Origin: Apoda limacodes
Lineage: Eukaryota; Arthropoda; Insecta; Lepidoptera; Limacodidae
Direction of reading: 5' to 3'
Length of the DNA: 64,000 nt
Assembly: GCA_946406115.1 (NCBI GenBank)
Contig: OX291541.1
Span: forward strand, 20,367,908 to 20,431,907
This document shows, one piece after another, positions 24,861 to 34,904 of the stretch. Position 1 is the stretch's first letter. The number at the start of each line of letters is the position of its first letter. A program made the position numbers and the translations under genes. The notes beneath the pieces are model-generated. The model saw nothing but the letters and a program-made list of their open reading frames with translations, had not been told where the DNA came from and ran no database searches.

Positions 24861-24969
24861 TATATACTTCCTATTGTATTTTGAATGTGTAGTTTACTTT
24901 ACCACGACGACTCTTGTTATGTTTTATTTCTTCTACATCTGTATCCAAAAGAATATTACGAATGTTGAA

Positions 24970-25165
24970 TTTAGCCTGACGGTATGATTCCAATGCTCTT
25001 TATCTTCAGAGGAGAACGTAATTAGTATTACTGCTGTTCTATTTTTGTGCCAATTTATACTTCCCTTAAGAAACTAATTTCGAAAATATTATATGAATGA
25101 TAAATGATTTTCATTGTAAAGAATAAAGGTAGTTATATAAATAAATGTTGAAAATAATACTTTAT
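24970..25165 (+). pseudogene. Decayed duplicate of esterase last exon and 3' UTR (remnant 1)
   Basis: The frame ending at the TAA of 25075-25077 reads SSEENVISITAVLFLCQF, matching the SSAKNVISIAALVFLCQF tail of copies A and B. The bases just before also align (ATTCCAATG...TATCTTC), while the rest of exon 3 is not recognisable. AATAAA at 25122-25127 and ATAAATGTTGA near 25141 match the copy A 3' UTR. I see no exons 1 or 2, so this is a solitary tail fragment. Confidence 0.7.
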
Positions 25166-25224
25166 GTCTGTCCGTCTGTATGTTTGCAATGCTTCAGTAT
25201 TTGAAAATTTTATTAAATATTTAT

Positions 25225-25385
25225 TTAGCTGAGAAATTATTTTTTTATGCTGTTTTATTCTTGTGTCAAGTTACATTTCACTGACATTAGAATATTTTAA
25301 ATTATTTTAGGTTTAATTATTTTTACTGACGCACAAAAAGATTGTAAGTATGTGATTGATGTTAAAATAAAATGTGTTGTTAATA
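25225..25385 (+). pseudogene. Second decayed duplicate of esterase tail and 3' UTR (remnant 2)
   Basis: From 25231 the frame reads EKLFFYAVLFLCQV before a TGA at 25282-25284, resembling remnant 1 (EENVISITAVLFLCQF) with one residue missing. It is followed by ACTGACGCACA, like GACGCATACA in the copy A UTR, and AATAAA at 25366-25371. It is more degraded than remnant 1 and could be questioned on its own, but position and order support it. Confidence 0.5.
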
Positions 25386-25973
25386 TCATTGTTTACCTAA
25401 TTTGTTTCCTTGTTGAGGGTCGATCTTTTATCTTTTAACCCAATCAGGTAATTTAAATAAAAGGAAAAGAAATTATTATATAACTAAACAGATGATTATA
25501 TGAAACTTGGCTGGATCTTCGTTTACAAAAGACAAACTGAACCTAACCCAACATACATAACTTATACAGTGCTATTTATTTACCATACTTGACGATCTGC
25601 CTAGGCGTCCAATTAACTGGCTAATTTAACCACATGGCTGCGACATTTACATAATTGAATTGATAAAAAAATTTAAACTTCAATTGATGAAAATAATCTA
25701 ATTTGCAACAATAAGTTATATCGACCTTTGGATCCTGTTCACTTTCTTTGAGCGATTCGACATCGTCAGTGGTATTGTCTTGTAATCCTGACGATAAAGA
25801 TTTGTTCTCCTCCTTTTGTTTAGGTTTATAAAGAAATGTTCATCCCTTAGAAAAAATCATTTTTGAAAGATATAGGAAAATGCTAGTTTATAGTAAAAGT
25901 AAATGAAAAATCTAAATTCCCATTCATTATGTTCATTATTCTTCCCATACTAGGTGTTGAAAGTGAAAGTGAA

Positions 25974-26200
25974 AAAAGGGTCAAGTGCGAGTCGGACTCG
26001 CACAATAATGATAAACCGATTGTAATGAAATTTTGACAAATTTTTATGCACACGCCGAGGATTTTTTCTGAGAAAGAAAAACAGTCAAGTGCGAGTCAGA
26101 CTCGCGCAATAAGGGTAAACCGATTGTAATGAAATTTTGGTAACTTGTTATGCACACGCCGGGAAAGGTTTCTGAATTCGTATAACCCTTTCACAATAGT
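25974..26200 (+). repeat. Two tandem heads of the GGCCAAGTGCG-family element
   Basis: TCAAGTGCGAGTCGGACTCG at 25981 and TCAAGTGCGAGTCAGACTCG at 26084, each followed by AAACCGATTGTAATGAAATT and TGCACACGCCG. The two units are about 104 bases apart. Confidence 0.65.
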
Positions 26201-26394
26201 TTGGTGTGGCAGTTGTTTTAAAAAAAAGAAACATCGCCGGGTCAGCTAGTTTACTTATAGAAAGCTACACTATCCTTGAGTAACACAGGCTATGAAAATG
26301 TATATATGTAGAATAAGTTTTTAGTTCTAAAAAAAGGCACTATTTCTTTGCGGTATAACGAAGCAATGAGGTAAAATGACTTTTGGCGCAGGGA

Positions 26395-26840
26395 TAGCTG
26401 GAGGGATTTCGAAATTTTCGAAGGAGTTTCTATAGATTTTTTTTGGAGTGAAAACTTCTTTAGCGGCGTTGTGCACTTTTTTGTGATGGGTAAAAAATGT
26501 TAAACTCGCGTCAGGTCACGTGACGTGATCAAAATTCATAAAAAAATCGTAAGACGGAACTCGCGTCAGGACACGTGACATTGATGTAATGGCGATTATG
26601 AGTAGTACGTGATTTACATTAGTAATGGCGATTATGAGTAGTACAGGGAGGTTGGATATGGGATTTAATTCTATGCCAGATTGAGATGTCAAATATACTT
26701 CGTCAAAAAAGTAAAAAAAAACAAACATTATTATTTATAATAAATAAATTTGTATACGAAATGATGGGAAGTAAATTGATAGTATGTTTTCACTTCTGCC
26801 GGCACTCCCGGAGTGCTACCCGTTTTTTTGTGATGTACTT
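26395..26840 (+). repeat. GTGAAAACTTC repeat, copy 1
   Basis: Left side AGTGAAAACTTCTTTAGCGG and GTGATGGGTAAAAAATGTTA; right side GTTTTCACTTCTGCCGGCAC followed by a CACTCCCGGAGTG hairpin and poly-T. The short ends are inverted (GAAGTGAAAAC/GTTTTCACTTC). It contains a duplicated AATGGCGATTATGAGTAGTA at about 26586 and 26624. The class is unclear (MITE- or Helitron-like). Confidence 0.65.
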
Positions 26841-27149
26841 TTGTTTACGTTGTAACAGTGAATACAATTGCCTTCATTTATGGCTCCGAGATAGGTTTAG
26901 TAACAGAGAAAGACAAATACAATACTTTGATCCCGATTGAAAATAGGTTCTTCCGCAAGTAAAACCGCGGAGTTCGACTAGTATACAATAAGTCCATTGC
27001 AGCTTAGATCATATAACTGTTCATCCAAAAATTGTATTCCAACGGATAATTCTATACTAGATTAATTCCGCACCCTTGCGCATCGGCCTAGTCTAAAACG
27101 GAAAGACGTGACACTGTGCTATTTGTAACGACTGATACATTGACTGATA

Positions 27150-27299
27150 CGCGTAGATTGTGCGATATACCGATATCTGGCCGTGCTCGTTTTCACTCTT
27201 CATTTGTAAAGACATACGCATGTAGCACGTACCTTACTTGTAAGAAGCAATACTTCAGCAATAATAATAAGGTGTTTATATAAATTTACAAAGTTAACA
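27150..27299 (+). promoter_or_regulatory. Putative promoter and 5' UTR of copy B
   Basis: TCATTT at 27200-27205 within CTTCATTTGTAAA matches the position of the copy A candidate initiator, giving a 5' UTR of about 98 nt. ATTGTGCGATATAC lies about 40 nt upstream. Apart from these short blocks the 5' flank has diverged from copy A. Confidence 0.4.
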
Positions 27300-30200
27300 A
27301 TGTTGCTGTACGTGTTTTTGTGTGCGTTGGTGTCATATACACAAGCGCAGAATCTATCAGTGAATACGGCGCAAGGAGTGGTGATAGGTACTAATGCAAC
27401 AGATGGGAATTATTTTGCATTTTATGGTCTACATTATGGTGGATCGACAGCAGGTGAAAACAGGTTCAAAGTATGTATTTTTCGTAGTATGCAATTCATA
27501 ACCACTTCATCAAATAGATAAATTATCTCGGTAGGTATTGTATTGCAGAGTTAAAAAACTAGGTTTATATTTACAATCCCTTTTTACTTCTCTTTCTTTT
27601 TACTCCCTCGCAGCGTAGTTGATAGTGTGGCCAGCTGCTGTGCAGAGGGTGTAGGTTCGATTCCCGCACTGAACTAACATTTATGTCATATTATAAACAT
27701 TTGTGTTTGTCTTGATCTGGGTGTATTTATATACGATATGTATTTATTTACAAAATATAAAATAGATATTATATAGAATAAATAGAAAATCAATAAAACT
27801 ATCGGGTTTTTGAAGTAAAAACTTCTTTAGCAGCGCTGTGCACTTTTTTTGTAATGGGTAAAAAATGATAAACTCGCGCAGGCTGATCGAAAATTCGTAA
27901 GACGGAAACCATAATGCCACGCCTATTATAATTTTGAAGTGAAAACGTCTTTAGCGGCGTTGTGCACTTTTTTGTGATGGGTAAAAAATGTTAAACTCTA
28001 TAGGACGAATAAAAAGTAAGAGGAAATTGGGTTGATGAAAAGATGGAAGTTCGGATCACACATGTTAAAATGTTATATCCAGGTTGTATGTTTTCACTTC
28101 TGCCGGCGCTCCCGGAGTGCAACCTAGGGTTGCCAACTATACTGTTTTGAACAGTATTATACTGTTTTTCAGTAAATTATACTTTATACTGTTGAAAAAA
28201 AATAAAGTATACAAAATACTGTTTACATTTATTTATTCAGAGGGCGTTCACTGCTCAGTGCAGCGCAACCACAAACAAATCACACTGAGTTTCTGAACGA
28301 ATGTGTCAATGTCAAATATTCAAGGGCGCGTTCGTTTTGGGATGCAGAATCATTATTTTCATTACCTGTCATCCGTTCGTTTAGCATTGGTATCAAAAAT
28401 ATCAAAATTTAAGTGTCATCTGTGGCAATCTGTCATGCGTTCGTTTACAATATTTTTGTTATTTTTGTCACTTTTGCCACCGAAAAAGTTTAGTCCCTTG
28501 TTCTTGAAATGAGAACTGGTCAAAAGTGGAGCCATTTATTAGTAAACACTTCAGAAGAATTTAAAAACATAACTAAAATTGTCTCATATCTACTTTCTGT
28601 TCCTGCGTCTATGAATTTAATAAAAAATGTGATCCTCATTTATTTTAATGTCAGTTATAATTGTGATGAGGCGTATGAAGTTTTTAAAGAAGATTGTAAA
28701 TTAGTAAGTTGTGCGAGAAGCTCTAAAAAATATGTATTAAAAACAATAAATAAATAAAATACTGTTCATTTTTCTAAAATACTGTTTAATATTCTTCATA
28801 GACCTGAATATGCTTTATTTCTAGTAAAAAAAGTTGGCAACCCTAGTTCAACCCGGTTTTGTTACTTTAGTAACATCTTATGCCGACGTCGTAACTGTAT
28901 GATAAAAAGTACTCAATGGATAATCGGAGGCAATGCGAATCATTTAAAGACTTAAAATCACTAAAACCCTCTTTTTGTACCTACCTACCTAGTAAAAAAT
29001 AAAATCTATTATTTAATCAACTTTCAAAAAGTTTATGAATATCGGCTGTATAATTTATGTGTGCATGTTACGCGATATCTGCGCCGATTCTGAAATGATT
29101 TTAATGTTATATCAACTAAATTTGCTTTAATAACAGAAAGCTATAATTAGGTAACTATCAATTATTGTAGATAGTTAATTTATTTTAGTTTTATCTATAT
29201 TACTCATACTCATACTCATTTATTTATTCATAATAAAATTATATGTCAAATGTTACAAATATTTCATTATTATAAGTTATCATTATTACATTTTAATTGT
29301 TATTTAAATAAATTCTCTAATGTTATAAATTGCGTTTTTATAAGCCATTTTTTTTTATCCAGAAAAGAAGATTGTGTCAGATGTGATATTTTTTATGTCC
29401 TGAGGGATTTTGTCATAAATTTTTGGGCCCATTGCGTACATGGTATACTTCTATATACTAATTTTAATATTCTAATCCTAAATGCGCGGTGATGTGCAGG
29501 GTTTTGGTAACACTCATACGTTTTGTTGTTCTGAATTCCGTTTGTTGTTTTCTTACTTTTGCTAACAAATATCCAATAGTAGTGAATGTGTAGAAAATTT
29601 GACTCGGCCCTATATGTTAGATGTAGCGACGGAAATGACTCATAATCTATTACCAGGAAAGTCGAAAAAAATATATGATAAATGATATCACCACTTTATG
29701 GCGTGGAAAAAAAGACTACATCTTTTTCGGAAACTATTTCTTACTCTTTGATCTTTTACTTGAATCCCAATGTATAGATAAAGTAGTTCATGAAACTGCA
29801 CATTACTAGGTTTAAAAATACTCGTGTGACACTATAAAAAACCTCGACTTAAATTGCGGCTCGGTTTTTAAACACACACTTGTGTTTAAAACCCCTTATT
29901 ATGCAACAGTTTCATAAAATTCTCATCCCACCCTCGTGAGAACTTAATAAAGGAAACAAGAGGTCTGAAAACATGGTTCTAATATTGAATTAATTGATTA
30001 GGCGTTCTACAGAAAAACTTGAACTTTAAATTTAATACAAAAAAAAAAATACTTAACTGAATTTCAAAGGATAAACTAAAATTCTGACAATAATTTATGT
30101 TACTAACGCAAATAAAGGCAATGTAAAAAAAACTGGTTGCCTGTAAAGTCGGTATACGGGCGAAAGTTTTACGTGACAATGATTTTATGTCTGTCTCTCT

Positions 30201-33200
30201 CGCTCTTAGGCGGGCGCGTGCCTCTCACTCGCTCTCATTGTGAGCGCATAACGTGAGCGGAGCGTAACGCAGTTTCTTGAAGTGTCACCCGGCAAACCAA
30301 TTTATAAGACGTTGTCACGTCAATATATAGCAATACGGATTCTTAAATTATCGCCGTCTCAGAAGGAAATGCTAAACTGCTAATATAAACCTAACGGGCA
30401 TCCAGCATAATTATTGTCTTTACAACGAAATATAAATCATGAATCGTACCTACAGTTGGTTAAAAGCTGCCATCGAAACCGATAGTTCGTATCCAGTTGA
30501 GAAGGAGGAAAAAATTTTCTTGGTACGAAACTAGTTTCGAACAAAGAATTATATTTGTATATACGAAACCTACAGTTACGAAAGAGTATAGATACGAGGG
30601 AGGAATTATTTTTCTTTATTCGGAACCCATGATTCATAAAATACTGGGCAGTTATAAATTGTACTATCAATCTAATAATAGCTTCAATGTCATAAGCCGT
30701 TATTACATTTGTCCAGTTAAAGTGGATAGATATTTTATCGTTTCTGGTAACTAAATTTGTAAAGGTGGATCAAAAGTGTGAAAGAGAAATGGTGTCACCA
30801 GTCAAGTACTTGTATAAAGTTATTACGAGTAATTCAGGAATTAATTTTATTAAAAATAAAATTTATTTTTTCTATAATTTTACATGATTCATAAACTTAC
30901 CTTTACTACCTGTTTTACTCAATTAACATCTTCATTTAATTATTTTTTAATCGAATGTGTACGAATTTTCTACTTTCTAAGTACATTCTATAAGTTGGTC
31001 GAATATCACTCGCTAACTTGTAAGGCTTACTTAGCCGGCATTGTTTTCCTTCTCATATCCGAAAACAACCATATGACTGTTAGGAGGGGGACTTGACTCT
31101 AACAAAAATTGGCACTTTAACGCTTCCCTGAATCGGAAAATAGTTTTCCAACGTCCTCAATGTTTTGGAACGACCTATTCAACGTTACCCCACACTTTGG
31201 GATAGACGATAAAAAAAAATATCCCCACTTTACGTGCAGGAAAAGTAGTGTTTTTTCAAGATTTTATTTCACCACTTTGTGGGCCTAATTAATATGTATA
31301 TCCATGACAGTCATTAACGGAAGACTCTCTGTCTTGATGTGCCGGGCCCTATTTTATTTACAACGCTTTGCAAAAAAATCATTTTCCATTCCTTCACTCA
31401 GTGTTGTATATCTGAACCAAACTGGTTTAGCGCTATCTTATCGTATCGCGGCAACATTTCTTCGTATAAGTTTAGTTGATTAAACCTATACATTTTAGAT
31501 AATTGTTAGAAACTTATTTGCAAAAACTTTAAACGTGATTGATGATAACGATGTACTTAGATAAGAAACGTACCTTTTTGAATGCCTTGGCGGAAATAGA
31601 CCTTCTTGTTTACGAAAACTTTTATCTTCGCATTCCATGATATACTGCTGTCAGCTACCATCCCCCCGACCGACCACGGTACGGTCGAAAAACTATTTTT
31701 AGGTGGCCTCGGCACTTACTAACGACCCAGACGACGTTCTCGCTATCCGGATAGCGAGACTAGTCTCAAAGACCTCACCTAATAGCCCCCCCCCCCCCCC
31801 CCTCATACGACGTCGACGTCCCCTGGTTCGTCGGCGAACGCACGGATAACGGGAAACTCCACTCCTGGCGCTGACTAAAGGCTCGAGGCTCACGAAGGGT
31901 CGAGGGGATTACCCCAATAGCGACAAAGCCGCGGCTCTATCAGAGTCTCGCCCCAAAAGTCCGGTGAAGCAGTAATGGCTGCATCTGTTGCAGTAGACGG
32001 TTCAGAAAAAAAACCGGTATACCACAAGAATGTATATTTTCTCTAACGCTGGTCTACTGCATATCGATGCTACTCGTACATTGTTGTCTATCGAAGACAT
32101 AAATTGCTACGCAGATGAATGTCAGTATTGGAGGCGTCTCCGGTACTTTAAATTATTAACTACATATTTTATTTTCAGGCACCAACGCCGCCTGCTGCTT
32201 ACATAGGAGAATTTCATGCAACAGCCAGATCTATAACCTGCGCCCAACCAAGTGACAGAGGTTTAAAAGGAACCGAGGATTGTCTTACACTGAACATTTT
32301 TACCAACAACTTAATTACATATAAGCCAGTACTTGTTTGGCTCCAAGGTGAAGAGTACACAACCACTGAAAGCACATCATATTCGTTCACAAGATTCGTC
32401 GAAGAAGGAATAGTGGTTGTCTCACTAAATTATCGTCTCTCAATCTTCGGATTCCTCTGTCTAGGAGTACCTGAAGCGCCGGGAAATGCTGGCTTAAAAG
32501 ATGTTGTCCAAGGACTAAAATGGATTAAAGAGAATATAGCTGGTTTCGGTGGTAATCCTAATAATGTGGTGTTGTTTGGACATGGATCTGGAGCAGCTGT
32601 GGTGGATCTTGTAACTATGTCACCCTTGGCTGTAAATTTAGTACACAAGGCGATTGTTCAAAGTGGTTCAGCTCTGGCACCTTGGGCAATAGCGTATGAC
32701 CCTGTCGGTTACGCTCAATTATTAGGAGAAAAATTAGGCTATGGTGGAAAAAATAATTCAGACTTAGCTAATCATCTTGTTTCAACTGATTTATCTACTT
32801 TAGCTAACGCTTTGCATGACTTTCAGTTTGCAAATAATACGCCTTTGTTCGCTCCTTGTATCGAAGATGTAAATTTGAATCCAAATGACGCTTTCCTGAC
32901 AGATACTCCGATAAACATTCTTCGTTCCGGACATTATAATCATATACCATACATAGCGGGCTACTCAAACAGAGAAGGAACTCTTAGAGCTCCACAAGCA
33001 GCATTTGATCAATGGTTAGATAAAATGCAGGCTAATTTCACTGACTTTATTCAAGTTGACTTAAATTTTGCAAATGAAGAAAGTAAAACATCAACCACAC
33101 AGGCTATTCGTAATTACTACTTCGATCAAAGGACAATAAATATGGAGACTATTGAAGATTATTTGGATTATCAAGGTGATACTTTGATACTTGTGTCAGT

Positions 33201-34817
33201 AATAAGAGGTACAAGAGAACGAGCGCTGACGTCTAGAGCTGATGTGAGATTATTCGAGTTCGCGTACAAGGGCACGAGACATACTGACATGCTATACACT
33301 CTGATTCCAGTGACGGGTGTGAGATACGGTGGTATATTGCACTATTTTTTTGATTTTTTTCTGCTGCCAACTGATGAGCCGGTGATGTGGTCACTAGTAA
33401 GGAACGTCGCGTCTTTTGCTACTACTGGGTTAGTATTGTTCAGGCGATTGGGCAAAGAAAGCTTTTGCTAAAGATCATGCACAATAGCGCTTTGCCGCAG
33501 CTTACTATGTTTTTCAGAGTTTCGTATGTCAGAATGAAAAAAGATTCCTTATAGTATCACTCGTGTTTCTGTCTGTTTGCCCTTCTGGCATGGCCAGTTT
33601 GCTCCAAATCTAATGACCGATTCAGTTGAAATTTGGTACACAAAGAAATTTCTGTGACCCAAATACGATAACAATTCAAATACGTGTAATTATATGAATG
33701 AATTTTCAATACTAGAAGGGTCGCTTTAAGGGGAAATTTTTAAAAAAAAGTTCCGCAATCTGTGTGAGATATCCAATGAAAGAGAAGGTCATGGTTGTTG
33801 TGTCAATTTTTTTTATAATTTTGAAAAGTTATTTTAGAAAACAGATGAAAATTTCATCATTCATTAAAACTGCTGAGCCGTAAATAAACACAAAAAATAG
33901 ATTTTACTTATTGATTAGGGGAAAACCTTTAAGAGCACTATGGTTTAGAAACAACATGGTGAAAAGTTTATCAATTTTGTTGCCTAAGATTTTAGTTTTT
34001 TACTAATTTAAAATTTGCTGTCCCACGTCACCCACACAACAATGCTTTTTAACTATCTTTTGTCTGTCTATTGTTATTTTTGTATTGTATTTAACTATCT
34101 TTAGTCATTTGTCTGTCACTCGTGTAATAATTTACTACCAAAATCCCATATACAGTGGAAACCTAGTCTAAATTCGTCTATTAAAAATTGTTTTTATTAG
34201 AAAATATCTGAAACGGTGCATTTTATTGTATAAATAATAATATTGGTAATATTAAGCTTCCTTTCTCTGAGGAAAGGCCTGTTTTTCTTTATAGTGGACA
34301 AAACAACAGCTGAGGCAATATAATAAAATATACCATCACGACTAAGTCTGATAAGAGATATTATAGTAATAACAAATTTATCAACAAATTACATATCGCT
34401 GTCGGGTCCCAAACTAAGCAAGGTTTGCAATAGGATACCAGACGGCGCGGCGTAAACATATACATGCTTTTTTGTAGATACATACATATTATACATAGAA
34501 AACACCCACTTTTAAGACAAACACAAATGTTCATAGCATAAATGTTTATCCTGTGCGGGCATTTCAGGGTTCCAGCGAGTCTGGACTGGTTGGTGATCAC
34601 CAATACCACCTTCAACTATTTGTACTACGGAGGCGAAGGTGTGACCCCAGGCACCTTCACAGAGCCCAGAATAAATCCCCACACGCAACGCATGACGTTC
34701 TGGAACGATATCTATGACAAATACAGCAATACTCCAGTTTCTGTATCTTCAGCTAAGAATGTAATCAGTATTGCTGCTCTTTTATTCTTGTGCCAATTTG
34801 TACTTTACTTAGGATAA
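27300..34817 (+). CDS. Catalytically inactive carboxyl/cholinesterase-family protein, copy B (3 exons)
   Basis: Exons 27300-27470, 32179-33428 and 34568-34817 join in frame (1671 nt, 556 aa) with the same phases (0 and 2) as copy A, and exons 1 and 2 have identical lengths. Donors are GTATGT and GTTAGT; acceptors end in TTTTCAG and TTTCAG. The signal peptide and the first 57 residues match copy A exactly. QGEE replaces the oxyanion HGG and GHGSG (191-195) replaces GxSxG. The triad Glu (NREG, 323) is kept, but residue 440 is Tyr (VRYGG) instead of His, so two of three triad residues are gone. Exon 2 differs from copy A at about 54 of 338 compared residues, densest around and after residue 420. 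The C-terminus has the same SSAK plus hydrophobic tail. The reading frame is intact, so this looks like a maintained paralogue and not a pseudogene. Intron 1 (4.7 kb) is filled with mobile elements; intron 2 is 1.1 kb. Confidence 0.9.
27605..27800 (+). mobile_element. tRNA-derived SINE
   Basis: The head has an A-box-like TAGTTGATAGTGTGGC and a B-box GGTTCGATTCC, followed by the family body TTTGTGTTTGTCTTGATCTG and an AT-rich tail. Same family as 43664 and 56009. Confidence 0.75.
28132..28844. mobile_element. hAT-superfamily element, internally deleted
   Basis: Terminal inverted repeats TAGGGTTGCCAAC and GTTGGCAACCCTA, flanked by 8-bp target duplications GTGCAACC/GTTCAACC (7 of 8 match). Both features fit hAT elements. 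The plus strand at 28509-28757 encodes KIVSYLLSVPAS and, after a deletion, CARSSKKY, resembling the C-terminal dimerisation region of hAT transposases. 713 bp in all; the rest of the transposase is missing. Confidence 0.8.
28509..28757 (+). pseudogene. hAT transposase C-terminal remnant
   Basis: 82 codons. EEFKNITKIVSYLLSVPAS resembles the segment before the conserved hAT dimerisation core; the core itself appears deleted and the frame resumes near the C-terminal SSKKY. Not functional. Confidence 0.6.
29195..29475 (-). mobile_element. LINE C-terminal remnant (CR1/Jockey-like)
   Basis: The minus strand reads MYAMGPKIYDKIPQDIKNIT, then FFSG, a stop, and NAIYNIREF, the usual end of an ORF2 followed by an AT-rich tail. 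The family differs from LINE B. Confidence 0.65.
29540..29925 (+). repeat. 400-bp dispersed repeat, copy 2
   Basis: Direct-orientation partner of 24450-24860, but inside intron 1 of copy B. It is therefore not in a syntenic place and did not arise with the gene duplication as a simple block. Confidence 0.7.
30180..31655. other. Intron 1 of copy B, stretch without recognised element
   Basis: Includes a CTCTCTCGCTCTT-rich patch at 30190-30265 and a patch of repeated TACGAAACTA/TACGAAACCTACA-like motifs at 30440-30640. No coding signal. Confidence 0.4.
31660..31985. repeat. GC-rich island in intron 1 of copy B, probable repeat
   Basis: Sharp shift to GC-rich DNA with a 20-nt perfect palindrome at 31739-31758 (CTCGCTATCC and its complement) and a run of 17 C at 31786-31802. 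The minus strand has an Arg-rich ORF of 64 codons with no known domain. It looks like part of a mobile element that I cannot name. Confidence 0.45.
33429..34567 (+). other. Intron 2 of copy B
   Basis: 1.1 kb from GTTAGT to TTTCAG. It contains a truncated antisense SINE near 34393-34550; the rest is AT-rich with no coding signal. Confidence 0.7.
34393..34550 (-). mobile_element. tRNA-derived SINE, truncated
   Basis: Antisense body of the family (AAGCAAGGTTTGCAATAGGA, AAACACCCACTTTTAAGACA); the tRNA-like head is missing. Confidence 0.6.
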
Positions 34818-34904
34818 AAATTTTGTAAATTATTATTATTTTATTGTCACAAAATTTTATACTATAAAACGTAGGAACGGTTAAATGTAGTCGGCCAATG
34901 AAAA

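Larger units (their letters stand above)
27805..28868 (+). repeat. GTGAAAACTTC repeat, copy 2, split by a hAT element
   Basis: Two left heads in tandem (CTTCTTTAGCAGCGCTGTGC near 27820 and TTTAGCGGCGTTGTGCAC near 27950), then the right end GTTTTCACTTCTGCCGGCGC near 28090. The last bases, CAACCCGGTTTTG, resume only after the hAT insertion at 28132-28844. Confidence 0.65.
27471..32178 (+). other. Intron 1 of copy B
   Basis: 4.7 kb from GTATGT to TTTTCAG, six times the copy A counterpart. Its extra length is largely explained by inserted elements listed separately: a SINE (27605), a repeat hosting a hAT element (27800-28870), a LINE C-terminal remnant (29195-29475), a 400-bp dispersed repeat (29540-29925) and a GC-rich repeat (31660-31985). 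Confidence 0.75.

Noticed and set aside
32413..33471. Uninterrupted 352-codon ORF as a single-exon gene
   Set aside because: The esterase homology begins upstream at the 32179 acceptor, and the final codons run past the GTTAGT donor into intron sequence.
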